This document shows, piece by piece, positions 52,474 to 61,353 of a stretch of DNA of 64,000 bases; positions within the stretch are counted from its first letter, which is position 1, and each line of letters starts with the position of its first letter. The translations under genes were made by a program, and so were the position numbers. Source of the stretch: Pseudomonas peli (GTDB taxonomy: Bacteria > Pseudomonadota > Gammaproteobacteria > Pseudomonadales > Pseudomonadaceae). The notes beneath the pieces were generated by a model. That model saw only the letters and a program-made list of their open reading frames with translations. It was not told the DNA's origin and did not search any database. The DNA is taken from positions 436,334 through 500,333 of the forward strand of contig NZ_FMTL01000002.1 of assembly GCF_900099645.1 (NCBI RefSeq), in the 5' to 3' direction.

Positions 52474-55224
52474 TCAGGCGTTGACTTCAGCTTCGCGGGC
52501 CAGCCGGTCGATGGCGGCATCCAGCTCATCCAGGGCGTGCTGGGCAGCCGGATCATTTTGTTTCAGCAGGGTTTCGCTGCGCTGGCAGGCGGCACGTAGC
52601 TGCGGTACGCCGCAGTAACGGGTAGCGCCGTGCAGGCGGTGAACGCGTTCGATCAGGCTGTTGCGCTCGCCACTGTCGCGCGCCTGACGAATGGCCTGGC
52701 GGTCGCCGGGCAGGCCGGCGAGCAGCATGCTCAGCATATCGGCGGCCAGGTCCGCCTTGCCGGCAGCCAGGCGCAGACCTTCGTCGGCATCCAGCACGCT
52801 GAGGTTGTTATGCGTGTTGCTGATGCCGGTGTGCTCATTGCTCTGGTTGCGCAGGGCCAGGCCTGTCCATTTGAGTACCACCTGGGCCAGTTGACGCTCG
52901 CTGATCGGCTTGGTCAGGTAGTCGTCCAGGCCGCTTTGCAGCAGGGCGCGTTTCTCGTTGGCCAGGGCGTGGGCGGTCAGCGCAACAATCGGCACCGGAC
53001 TCCGGCCGCGTTGGCTTTCCTGTTGGCGAATGGCTTCGGTGGCCTGGCGGCCGTCCATGCCGGGCATCTGCACATCCATAAAGATCAGGTCGAATGGCTG
53101 TTCGGCAGCTTTCTCCACGGCCTCATAGCCGCTGTTGGCGATGCTGACTTGCGCGCCCATGTCGTCCAGCAGGGTTTGTACCAGCAGCAGGTTGGCTGGG
53201 TTATCGTCGACGCAGAGAATCAACGGCGGGCGACTCGGTGCGCTCTGCTTGTTTTCTGCACGGTTCTGCCGTGGGCTCACCAGCTCAGCCAGACCGCGCT
53301 GCAGCTTGCGCGTACAGGCCGGCTTGGCCTGCAGCTGGCTGTACGCATCCGGCAACAGGCTGTGATAGAGCGACTGTTCGGTGGTGGGGCACAGCAGTAG
53401 GGTTTTGCAGGCCAGGCGTTCGAGCTCCCAGATGCGTTGATCGAGGCGCTCCGGCGGCAAGGTCTGGGTACTCACGCCGAGTACCGCCAGTTCAATTGGC
53501 TGGGCACTATGTCGCGCCTCTGCGACGGCGCTGAGCAGGCTGTCGAGGTTGTCGAAGCCACTGACCTGCAGGCCGCAGTCTTCCAGTTGATGTTGCAGGG
53601 CCTGGCGTGCCAGGTCGTGGTGTTCCAGGGCGGCCGCGCGACGACCGAGCAGGGGTGGCCGCGGCAGGTCTTCGGCATCGTCACGGGCCTTGGGCAGGCT
53701 CAGAGTGATCCAGAATTCCGAGCCTTCCTCTGGGGTGCTGTCGACGCCGATTTCGCCGCCCATCTGTTCGATCAGGCGTTTGGATATCACCAGGCCCAGG
53801 CCGGTGCCGCCGGCCTGGCGGCTGAGCGAATTGTCGGCCTGGCTGAAGGCCTGGAACAGTTCGCGCAGGTCGTCATCAGACAGGCCAATGCCGGTGTCCT
53901 GCACGCTGATGCGCAGCTGCGCGCGGTCGGCGCTTTCATCTTCAAGCATGGCGCGAATCACGATGGTACCCGCACGGGTGAACTTGATCGCGTTGCTCAC
54001 CAGGTTGGTCAGCACCTGCTTGAGCCGCAACGGGTCGCCTATCAGCGACAGCGGCGTGTCGCGGTAGACCAGGCTGAGCAGCTCCAGCTGTTTGGCGTGG
54101 GCGGCCGGGGCGAGGATGGTCAAGGTGTCCTGCAACAGATCGCGCAGGTTGAACGGGATATTTTCCAACACCAGCTTGCCGGCTTCGATCTTCGAGAAAT
54201 CGAGAATCTCGTTAATGATCGCCAGCAGGCTGTCGGCGGATTTTTCGATGGTACCCAGGTAATCTTGCTGGCGCGGCGTCAGTTCGCTTTTCTGCAGCAG
54301 GTTGGTGAAACCGAGGATGCCGTTGAGCGGAGTACGGATCTCGTGGCTCATATTGGCGAGGAATTCGGATTTGATCCGGCTGGCCTCCAGGGCTTCTTTA
54401 CGCGCCAGGTCGAGTTCGATGTTCTGGATTTCGATGGTCTCCAGGTTCTGCCGCACGTCTTCGGTGGCCTGGTCGACGCTGTGTTGCAATTCTTCCTGGG
54501 CGTTCTGCAGCGACTCGGCCATGCGGTTGATGCCAGAGGCCAGTTCGTCCAGCTCATGGCTGCCGAGTGGCGGCAGGCGGGTTTCCAGGTGGCCGTCCTT
54601 GAGCTGGGCGACGCTCTGTTTGATCTGTCGCAGCGGGTCGTTGATCGTGCGGCTCATGCGCACGGCCAACAGGGCGGTGACCATCAGCCCGGTGGCAATC
54701 AGCAGCAGGCTGGCCAGCAGGCTGCGGTAGCCGCTGAGCAGGGTGCTGTGGTGGGACAGCTCCAGCTCGACCCAGCCGAGCAGCCGGGTGTCAGGCTCCC
54801 CTGTGGTTTTGCCGGTGATGCTCAGGTGCTGCTGATACACCGGCAACAGAAAGCGCGTGGCGTTCTGATTGCTGTTCTGCGCGGGTTGCGGCTCGCCAGC
54901 TGCCGGCGAGGGATTAAGCATGCTCGGCCCGGCATGGGCCAGGATGTTGCGCTCGGCGGCGAGAAAACTCACGGCACGCACATCCGGTTGATCGAGTGCC
55001 TGGTTGGCAATGCGCTGCAGCACCTCGCTGTCGCCGGCATGCAGCGCTGGTGCGGCCAATGGCGCGAGCTGCTCGATGATCATCTGCCCGCGCTGCAGCA
55101 GTTGTCCCTGCAGGCCGGATAATTGCACCCAGGTGAAATAGCCGCCTAACACCAGCGCCAACAGGCTGGTGGGCAACAGGGTGAGCATGAGCACACGACC
55201 TTTAATGCCTAAATCCTTTAACAC
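52474..55224 (-). CDS. gacS: Hybrid sensor histidine kinase GacS
   Basis: 916 aa. TM1 about 13-34 and TM2 about 165-190 enclose a periplasmic sensor of about 130 residues, followed by HAMP, HisKA with phospho-acceptor H294 (SHEIRTPLNG), HATPase (DTGIGL; GTGLGL), receiver domain with D717 (FMDVQMPGMDG) and C-terminal HPt with H865 (RLHGATRYC). This is the complete phosphorelay architecture of GacS, which phosphorylates GacA and so controls the Rsm small RNAs, secondary metabolism and virulence. Adjacent to pirRSA as in P. aeruginosa. Length is close to the known GacS. Confidence 0.95.
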   Translation of the reverse strand: MLKDLGIKGRVLMLTLLPTSLLALVLGGYFTWVQLSGLQGQLLQRGQMIIEQLAPLAAPALHAGDSEVLQRIANQALDQPDVRAVSFLAAERNILAHAGPSMLNPSPAAGEPQPAQNSNQNATRFLLPVYQQHLSITGKTTGEPDTRLLGWVELELSHHSTLLSGYRSLLASLLLIATGLMVTALLAVRMSRTINDPLRQIKQSVAQLKDGHLETRLPPLGSHELDELASGINRMAESLQNAQEELQHSVDQATEDVRQNLETIEIQNIELDLARKEALEASRIKSEFLANMSHEIRTPLNGILGFTNLLQKSELTPRQQDYLGTIEKSADSLLAIINEILDFSKIEAGKLVLENIPFNLRDLLQDTLTILAPAAHAKQLELLSLVYRDTPLSLIGDPLRLKQVLTNLVSNAIKFTRAGTIVIRAMLEDESADRAQLRISVQDTGIGLSDDDLRELFQAFSQADNSLSRQAGGTGLGLVISKRLIEQMGGEIGVDSTPEEGSEFWITLSLPKARDDAEDLPRPPLLGRRAAALEHHDLARQALQHQLEDCGLQVSGFDNLDSLLSAVAEARHSAQPIELAVLGVSTQTLPPERLDQRIWELERLACKTLLLCPTTEQSLYHSLLPDAYSQLQAKPACTRKLQRGLAELVSPRQNRAENKQSAPSRPPLILCVDDNPANLLLVQTLLDDMGAQVSIANSGYEAVEKAAEQPFDLIFMDVQMPGMDGRQATEAIRQQESQRGRSPVPIVALTAHALANEKRALLQSGLDDYLTKPISERQLAQVVLKWTGLALRNQSNEHTGISNTHNNLSVLDADEGLRLAAGKADLAADMLSMLLAGLPGDRQAIRQARDSGERNSLIERVHRLHGATRYCGVPQLRAACQRSETLLKQNDPAAQHALDELDAAIDRLAREAEVNA

Positions 55225-55307
55225 GCGCTGCCTCCTTGGGTGATGTTTTGGCAGTGTAGCGATTCAGCCGGCGAGAATCTGTAGGTGAGTGCGGCGTGGT
55301 TAGTAGG

Positions 55308-55326
55308 TAGAATTATTCTCATTTGA
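55308..55326 (+). promoter_or_regulatory. Candidate Fur box upstream of pirR
   Basis: TAGAATTATTCTCATTTGA has the AATTATTCTCATT core of pseudomonad Fur sites. It lies about 16-34 bases before the pirR start at 55342, in the promoter region, consistent with iron repression of the pirRS operon. Confidence 0.5.
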
Positions 55327-55341
55327 ATCGGTGAATTGCTC

Positions 55342-56052
55342 GTGCTCACTTGTAACCTTCCAACCGCGCGGATTCTTGCGGTTGAAGATGATCCGCTGCT
55401 GGCCAGCCATCTGCAGCAGCATCTGCAGGACAGCGGTTACGGCGTCACCCTCAGTCGCGATGGCAGTGAAGGACTGCGACTGGCAGTCGAGGGTGACTTC
55501 GATTTAGTCCTGATGGACATCCTGCTGCCTGGCATCAGCGGCTTGCAGGTATTGCAGAACCTGCGTGAGCAGCGCGGCGTGCCGGTCATTCTGATGTCGG
55601 CATTGGGTGGCGAACAGGACCGGATTGCCGGTTTCAGCCAGGGTGCGGATGACTACCTACCCAAGCCCTTCAGTATGGATGAACTGAAAGTGCGCATCGA
55701 AGCGGTGCTGCGCCGGGTGGCGTATGAGCGGCGTGAATTCACTGCACCGGGGCTGGATCCACAGTTGCAGTTTGATGATTCCCGCACGGATGTGTGCCTG
55801 TGCGGGCAATGGGCTGATCTAACCCAGACTGAGTTTCGCCTGCTTGAGCTGTTTGTGCGCCACCCGGAAGGCTTGATGACCAAGGCCTTTCTCTACCAGC
55901 AGGTGCTGCGCCGCGCCTATTCACGGCACGACCGCAGCCTGGATATGCATATCAGTCATATCCGGCGCAAGTTGCTGGCTCTTGGCTACAGCGCCGGGCG
56001 CCTGGAGACCGTGTGGGGCAAAGGTTATCTGTTTACCCGCGAGGGCGTTTGA
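55342..56052 (+). CDS. pirR: Response regulator PirR
   Basis: 236 aa from GTG 55342; a TTG at 55336 is an alternative and the site GGTGA is 7 bases before the GTG. N-terminal receiver with D59 (LMDILLPG), then a winged-helix DNA-binding domain of the OmpR type (RRKLLALGYSAGRLETVWGKGYLF). Directs iron-catecholate receptor expression with PirS. Next to pirS (3-base gap) and pirA. PirR is paired with gacS divergently across about 115 bases. Confidence 0.88.
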   Translation: MLTCNLPTARILAVEDDPLLASHLQQHLQDSGYGVTLSRDGSEGLRLAVEGDFDLVLMDILLPGISGLQVLQNLREQRGVPVILMSALGGEQDRIAGFSQGADDYLPKPFSMDELKVRIEAVLRRVAYERREFTAPGLDPQLQFDDSRTDVCLCGQWADLTQTEFRLLELFVRHPEGLMTKAFLYQQVLRRAYSRHDRSLDMHISHIRRKLLALGYSAGRLETVWGKGYLFTREGV

Positions 56053-56055
56053 GCC

Positions 56056-57396
56056 ATGCCGGGACGTCACTCGTTGTTCTGGCGGCTGGCTTTGCTGGTC
56101 ATGGCTTTCTGCCTGCTGATCATCTGGGTTAGCTGGTCCTGGGGCGGGCGTATCGAGTTTCGCGGCTATCTGCTCAGTGAAGCGGCGCAGCAGCAACTGC
56201 TTGGCTATGCCGCTGAGGCTGAGCAGGTCTGGCGCAGTGCCGGTGCCGAAGGCGTCGAGCGCTGGCAGACGCAGATGCAGCAGCGCGAGTCAGTCTGGCT
56301 GGCGGTGCTTGGTCGCGATTTGCGCGCCCTCGGCACGCGGACCTTGAGCCTTGCAGAAACCGAGCGGCTTACGGCCATGCGCCATATCGACTGGCCGATG
56401 AGTAAGCGCGCCAGTGGCCTGCCGGTCATTGCCTTGCCGTTTCCGCAGCGACCACAGGATGGCCAACTGGTGATCGAGTTGCCGGAGCGTTTTCTGCCGC
56501 AGGGTTTTACCTGGCACGCCCAGTTGTTGGTGCACGGCCTGCTGCCCTGCGGGCTGGCGCTGCTGCTCTGTGCTTTGCTGTATCGCTTGCTGATTACCCC
56601 GTTGCAGCACCTGCGTGAGCAGGCCAACGCCCTGCGTGATGAGCAACTGAGTGTGCGCACGGCCAGTCAGATCAGTACCCGTCAGGATGAACTGGGCGAG
56701 CTGGGTCGCGCCTTCGACCATATGGCCGAGCGCCTGCAGGGCATGCTCAGCCTGCAGCGTCAGCTACTGCGCGATCTTTCCCATGAGCTGCGTACACCCT
56801 TGAGCCGTTTGCGGGTGGCCTGTGAGAGTGGCCTGGATGCCGAGCAACTGCGCCAGCGCCTGGAGCGAGAGGTCAACGGCATGCAGTGCCTGGTGGATGA
56901 CACCCTGGAGTTAATCTGGCTGGGTACAGAGCGTCCGCAACCTGAGCTGGAACCGATCAGCCTGCCTTCGCTGTGGGCATTGCTGGCCGATGATGCCTGT
57001 TTTGAAAGTGGCTGGCCGCAGGCCCAGCTGCGTTGCCTGTTACCTGAGCACTGCTGCGTGCGCGGGCAGCTCAATGGCCTGGCGCAGGCGCTGGAAAACG
57101 GTTTGCGCAATGCCATTCGGCATTCCCCCCCTGGCGCAATGATCAGCCTGGATGGGCGCTTGGAGCAGGGCGATTGGCTGTTCTGGCTGGAGGATCAGGG
57201 TGGTGGCGTGGCGGCTACGCAGCTGGAGCAGATGTTCCTGCCGTTTATTCGTTTGTCAGCGGCTCGCCCCGGCGGTGATGGTTTTGGCCTGGGCCTGGCG
57301 ATTGCCCGCAGCGCCATGCAGATGCAGGGCGGGGCGATGTGGGCCGAAAACACGGGTGAAGGTTTGCGCCTGAATTTCCGGCTGAAAAGTGTATAG
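56056..57396 (+). CDS. pirS: Sensor histidine kinase PirS
   Basis: 446 aa. TM1 about 8-26 and TM2 about 160-180 enclose a periplasmic loop of about 130 residues, then HAMP, HisKA with H243 (DLSHELRTPLSRLR) and a HATPase (NGLRNAIRHSPPGAM; DQGGGVA; GFGLGLAIAR). Senses ferric enterobactin or related catecholates in P. aeruginosa PirRS. Starts 3 bases after pirR. Followed after 136 bases by pirA. Confidence 0.9.
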   Translation: MPGRHSLFWRLALLVMAFCLLIIWVSWSWGGRIEFRGYLLSEAAQQQLLGYAAEAEQVWRSAGAEGVERWQTQMQQRESVWLAVLGRDLRALGTRTLSLAETERLTAMRHIDWPMSKRASGLPVIALPFPQRPQDGQLVIELPERFLPQGFTWHAQLLVHGLLPCGLALLLCALLYRLLITPLQHLREQANALRDEQLSVRTASQISTRQDELGELGRAFDHMAERLQGMLSLQRQLLRDLSHELRTPLSRLRVACESGLDAEQLRQRLEREVNGMQCLVDDTLELIWLGTERPQPELEPISLPSLWALLADDACFESGWPQAQLRCLLPEHCCVRGQLNGLAQALENGLRNAIRHSPPGAMISLDGRLEQGDWLFWLEDQGGGVAATQLEQMFLPFIRLSAARPGGDGFGLGLAIARSAMQMQGGAMWAENTGEGLRLNFRLKSV

Positions 57397-57417
57397 ATTG
57401 TAAATGAACTTTACTCG

Positions 57418-57437
57418 CAAATAAGAATGAGTAGCAT
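57418..57437 (+). promoter_or_regulatory. Candidate Fur box upstream of pirA
   Basis: CAAATAAGAATGAGTAGCAT lies about 95 bases before the pirA ATG. It has the AATAAGAATGA half with a partly preserved second half, so a degenerate Fur box is possible. Confidence 0.4.
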
Positions 57438-57532
57438 CTGCGCCGTTCCCGTGTACCGGTCGGGCTGGCGTAGTGTGTGACTGCCTGCCCTTGAGCCTGG
57501 ACGCGGACCATTCGCCACAGGAGAGGGTGTTC

Positions 57533-59773
57533 ATGCAGTCGCGATTCAAGCTCAGTCATCTGTCATTGGCCATCGTTGCGGCCAGTCTTTCCCCCTGCAC
57601 GCTGTTTGCCGCCGACGTGGTGGATGCCGAGGTCGATGCCCTGAGTGCAGCCGCCGAACCCACCAATGCGATCAAGCTCAAGGATGCTGTGGTCACCGCC
57701 AAGCAGGAGCTCAAGCAGGCGCCGGGTGTGTCGATCATTACCTCTGAAGACATCAAGAAGCGTCCGCCGGCCAATGACCTCTCCGATGTGATCCGCCGCG
57801 AGCCGGGGGTCAATCTAACTGGTAACAGCACCAGTGGCAGCCGTGGCAACAATCGCCAGATCGACCTGCGCGGCATGGGCCCGGAAAACACCCTGATTCT
57901 TATCGATGGCCGTCCCTCCAGCTCGCGTAACGCCGTGAGATACGGTTGGACCGGTGACCGTGACACCCGTGGCGAAACTAACTGGGTGCCGGCTGAAGAA
58001 GTCGAGCGCATCGAAATCCTCCGCGGCCCGGCCGCCGCACGCTATGGCTCTGGGGCCATGGGCGGGGTGGTGAATATCATCACCAAGCGGCCGACTGAAG
58101 AGTTGCGTGGTTCGGTCACCCTGTACGCGATCCAGCCGGAAGACGATGCCGAAGGGACCGGCCAGCGTGCCAACTTCAACCTCAGCGGTGCGCTGAACGA
58201 CAGTCTGGCCTTCCGCCTGTATGGCGGTGCCAACAAGACCAATGCCGATGATGCCGACATCAACGGTGAACACCAGGTGGGGGCCGATACTCTGGTGGCG
58301 GGTCGTGAAGGCGTGCGCAACAAGGACATCAGTGGCCTGCTCAGCTGGCAGCTTAACCCCGATCACAGCCTGGATCTGGAAGCCACCTACAGCCGTCAGG
58401 GCAACATCTACGCCGGCGACACCATGCTTAACGGTGGTGGCGCGTTCGTGAACCAGCTGTATGGCAAGGAAACCAACATCATCCAGCGCAGCAGCTACGC
58501 GCTAACCCATAACGGCAGTTACGACTGGGGCAGCTCCACCGCCTCGCTGGCTTATGACTACACCCGTAACGAGCGCCTCAATGAAGGCCTAGCCGGGGGC
58601 GGTGAGGGTGCGCCGGCGGAAGGTGCCGGAGTGTTCATGTCGCGCCTGCGCAACACCCGCGCCAATGCCGAAGTCAATTTGCCGCTGGAAGTCGGTGCGC
58701 CGCAGGTGCTGACCTTGGGCGGCGAATACCTCTATGAAAGCCTGAATGACCCAGGCTCCATGCGCGCGCAAACCTGGGACCCGGGTGTCGGCGGTGTGCC
58801 GGCGGTTCCTGGTTTTGACCGCAGCCAGACCAAGACCACCGCACACAGCTTTGCCCTGTTTGCCGAGGACAATATCGAGGTGGGTGATCGCACCATCGTT
58901 ACCCCAGGGCTGCGCTATGACGACCATGAAGAGTTTGGCGGCAACTGGAGTCCGAGCCTCAATGCCTCCCATGAACTGACCGATGAGCTGACCCTCAAAG
59001 GCGGTATCGCCCGGGCCTACAAGACCCCCAACCTGTATCAGTCCAACCCCAACTACCTGCTCTATAGCATGGGTTTTGGCTGTAACGCGGCAGAAGCCAA
59101 CACTGGCGGCTGCTACCTGATCGGTAATCCGGATCTGGAGCCGGAAACCAGCATCAACAAGGAAATCGGTCTGGCTCTGGATAAGGGGACATGGCGCACC
59201 AGTGCGACCTACTTCCGCAACGACTACAAGAACAAGATCGTTTCCAGCAACACGGCGGAGTTCCGCCTGGCGAACGGTCGTCGTGTGCAGAACTGGGAAA
59301 ACTCCGGTAAAGCTGTCGTCGAAGGGGTTGAAGGCAACCTGTTCGTCACCCTTAGCCCGGCGCTGGAGTGGAACACCAACTTCACCTACATGATCGAGTC
59401 CAATGACAAGAACAGCGGCGAGCCGCTGAGCATCATCCCCGAGTACACCGTCAACACCAGCCTGGACTGGGCTGCCACCGAGAAGCTGTCGCTGCAGGTC
59501 AGTGGCACCTACTACGGCACCCAGGAGGCCCCGAGCTACAACGCTCGGCGCAACGTGGCGATCGACAGCCAGGCACAGAAGGACATCGATCCTTACGGCC
59601 TGATGGGCGTCAGCGCCGGCTATGCCTTCAATGAGCAGTACAGCGTGCGCATGGGGATCAACAACCTGTTCGACAAACGCATCTACCGCGAAGGCAACGC
59701 CACCGAAGCCGGGGCCAACACCTACAACGAAGCCGGGCGTGCCTACTTCGCCTCGGTCACCGCATCCTTCTAG
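57533..59773 (+). CDS. pirA: TonB-dependent ferric-catecholate receptor PirA
   Basis: 746 aa from ATG 57533 (GGAGAGGG upstream). Signal peptide ending CTLFAADV. TonB-box-like DAVVTA near residue 53. Plug domain with LSDVIRREPGVNLTG, RQIDLRGMGPENTLILIDGRP, and the barrel carrying the classic C-terminal aromatic ending YFASVTASF. The plug and barrel (e.g. NRDTRGETNWVPAEEVERIEILRGPAAARYGSGAMGGVVNIITKR) match FepA/PfeA-type ferric enterobactin receptors. Regulated by PirRS and probably Fur. A terminator-like hairpin follows 37 bases after the stop. Confidence 0.92.
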   Translation: MQSRFKLSHLSLAIVAASLSPCTLFAADVVDAEVDALSAAAEPTNAIKLKDAVVTAKQELKQAPGVSIITSEDIKKRPPANDLSDVIRREPGVNLTGNSTSGSRGNNRQIDLRGMGPENTLILIDGRPSSSRNAVRYGWTGDRDTRGETNWVPAEEVERIEILRGPAAARYGSGAMGGVVNIITKRPTEELRGSVTLYAIQPEDDAEGTGQRANFNLSGALNDSLAFRLYGGANKTNADDADINGEHQVGADTLVAGREGVRNKDISGLLSWQLNPDHSLDLEATYSRQGNIYAGDTMLNGGGAFVNQLYGKETNIIQRSSYALTHNGSYDWGSSTASLAYDYTRNERLNEGLAGGGEGAPAEGAGVFMSRLRNTRANAEVNLPLEVGAPQVLTLGGEYLYESLNDPGSMRAQTWDPGVGGVPAVPGFDRSQTKTTAHSFALFAEDNIEVGDRTIVTPGLRYDDHEEFGGNWSPSLNASHELTDELTLKGGIARAYKTPNLYQSNPNYLLYSMGFGCNAAEANTGGCYLIGNPDLEPETSINKEIGLALDKGTWRTSATYFRNDYKNKIVSSNTAEFRLANGRRVQNWENSGKAVVEGVEGNLFVTLSPALEWNTNFTYMIESNDKNSGEPLSIIPEYTVNTSLDWAATEKLSLQVSGTYYGTQEAPSYNARRNVAIDSQAQKDIDPYGLMGVSAGYAFNEQYSVRMGINNLFDKRIYREGNATEAGANTYNEAGRAYFASVTASF

Positions 59774-59810
59774 GTCATCGTGCTCCTTACCCGTTGCTAC
59801 GGCGGGTTTC

Positions 59811-59843
59811 GGCTCCGTCAGGCGTGTCCTGGCGGAGCCTTTT
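59811..59843 (+). terminator. Terminator or attenuator between pirA and the methyltransferase gene
   Basis: A 12-bp stem, GGCTCCGTCAGG (59811-59822) with CCTGGCGGAGCC (59828-59839) and one G-U pair, is followed by TTTT (59840-59843). It sits only 19 bases before the next ATG, so expression of the downstream genes probably relies on read-through. Confidence 0.7.
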
Positions 59844-59862
59844 CAGTGCAGGAAAACGCTTA

Positions 59863-61353
59863 ATGCAAGTGTGGAATCAGGGGTATCTGGCCGAGTTGCC
59901 CTATCCCCATCATGTGCAGCCGCAGTTGGCACCGAGTTGGCTGGTGGCGCTGCAGACGGCCCTCGGGCAACGCGCAAGCAGCCTGTTGTCGGGGTTTCGC
60001 TATTGCGAACTGGGTTGTGGGCAAGGCCTGAATAGCCTGTTGCTGGCCGCCAGCAATCCCGAGGGGCAGTTCGTGGCGGTGGATTTCAACCCCCAACATA
60101 TCGCCCATGGCCGTCGACTGGCCGCGGCTGCGCAGTTGAGCAATATCGAGTTTGTGCAAGCCGATCTCACCGAGCTGCTCGCGCAACCGGGTGAGGGTTA
60201 TGACTTTATCGTGGCCCATGGCGTGTACAGCTGGGTGGCACCCGCGCAGCGTGCGGCCATCCGTGGCTTTGTCGAGCAGCGCCTCAAAGCCAATGGGCTG
60301 CTGTGCCTGGGTTATATGTGTCAGCCCGGCATGGCGCCGTTGGCAGCGGCTCAGCGGTTTATCTGGCAGCACGCACAACACAGCGAAGGTTCACCGCCGC
60401 AGCGCGTGCGGGCAGCTCTGGACGCATTACAGGCCTTGCAACAAGGCGGCGCCGGCTATTTTGTCGAGCAGCCTGAGATGGCCCGGCTGCTGGCGCGCAG
60501 TGCCGAGCAGGGGCTGGATTATCTGGCTCATGAGCTGCTGTGTGAGCACTGGCAACCGTTGCCGGTGGCCGACGTCATGGCGGAGTTTGCCAGCCTTGGC
60601 TGTCAACTGATCGGCAGCGCCATTCCACTGGAAAACATCGATGCTTTGTCGTTGCCCGGTAACTGCCTGGCCGCGATTCAGGGCCTGACTGATCCGCTGC
60701 TGCGGGAAACCGCCAAGGACCTGGCGCGCAACCAGGCCCAGCGCAGTGACCTGTATCAGCGCGGCGATCAGGCCCTGTCGGCCATGGCGCATCAGCACGC
60801 CTTGTTGGACAGCTGCTGGGCACTGTTGGCCTCTGCGCCGGCACCGGGGGCGGTGGAATTTTCAACGCGCATCGGTTCGTTGCAGGGCGGTGCCGAGTTG
60901 TATCAGCCGCTGCTGCAGGCCCTTGGCGAGGGGCCGCAAAGTTTTGCCGAGCTGGCGCGGCGCCCCGCCTTGAAGGCGCAGGTTGGCCAGCTCAGCGGTG
61001 CCTTGCAGCTATTGATGTGGGCGGGCTATGCCCATCCGTTGCTGCACGCGCCGGTGGATGTCACGCGCTGTCAGGCACTCAACCGTCTGTTGGCCGAAGG
61101 GGCCTTGCAAGGTGAGGGCTACGCGCACCTGGCGGCACCGAGCCTGGGCGCGAGCGTGCCGGCAGACAAGCTGGAAATGGCGGCCACTCGCGTGTTGCTG
61201 GAGCATCCGCAGTTACGCGGCGTTTTACTGAGTGAAACCATTCAGGCCCTGCTGCGCCGCCACGGCGTAACGGTGGAACAGGCCGCCGAGCGCGTGCAGC
61301 GCTTCGAGCAATACACCTTGCCCAGTTGGCAAGTGCTGGGGGTAGTGCCATGA
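59863..61353 (+). CDS. Class I SAM methyltransferase with regulatory domain (protein lysine methyltransferase type)
   Basis: 496 aa from ATG 59863 (AGGA about 9 bases upstream; an upstream start at 59794 runs through the hairpin). SAM-binding motif I ELGCGQG (49-55), acidic loop AVDFNPQHI and the motif FIVAHGVYSWV in the region that binds the substrate. The C-terminal half (about 210-310) resembles the methyltransferase regulatory domain found in rickettsial PKMT enzymes that methylate lysines of outer-membrane protein OmpB. No signal peptide, so cytoplasmic. Its stop overlaps the esterase start (ATGA). The target protein is unknown. Confidence 0.8.
   Translation: MQVWNQGYLAELPYPHHVQPQLAPSWLVALQTALGQRASSLLSGFRYCELGCGQGLNSLLLAASNPEGQFVAVDFNPQHIAHGRRLAAAAQLSNIEFVQADLTELLAQPGEGYDFIVAHGVYSWVAPAQRAAIRGFVEQRLKANGLLCLGYMCQPGMAPLAAAQRFIWQHAQHSEGSPPQRVRAALDALQALQQGGAGYFVEQPEMARLLARSAEQGLDYLAHELLCEHWQPLPVADVMAEFASLGCQLIGSAIPLENIDALSLPGNCLAAIQGLTDPLLRETAKDLARNQAQRSDLYQRGDQALSAMAHQHALLDSCWALLASAPAPGAVEFSTRIGSLQGGAELYQPLLQALGEGPQSFAELARRPALKAQVGQLSGALQLLMWAGYAHPLLHAPVDVTRCQALNRLLAEGALQGEGYAHLAAPSLGASVPADKLEMAATRVLLEHPQLRGVLLSETIQALLRRHGVTVEQAAERVQRFEQYTLPSWQVLGVVP

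Noticed and set aside
53437..55122. 561-codon open frame on the plus strand opposite gacS
   Set aside because: High-GC shadow of the real gene. The product is arginine/glutamine-rich low-complexity sequence without motifs, while gacS on the other strand has every expected domain.
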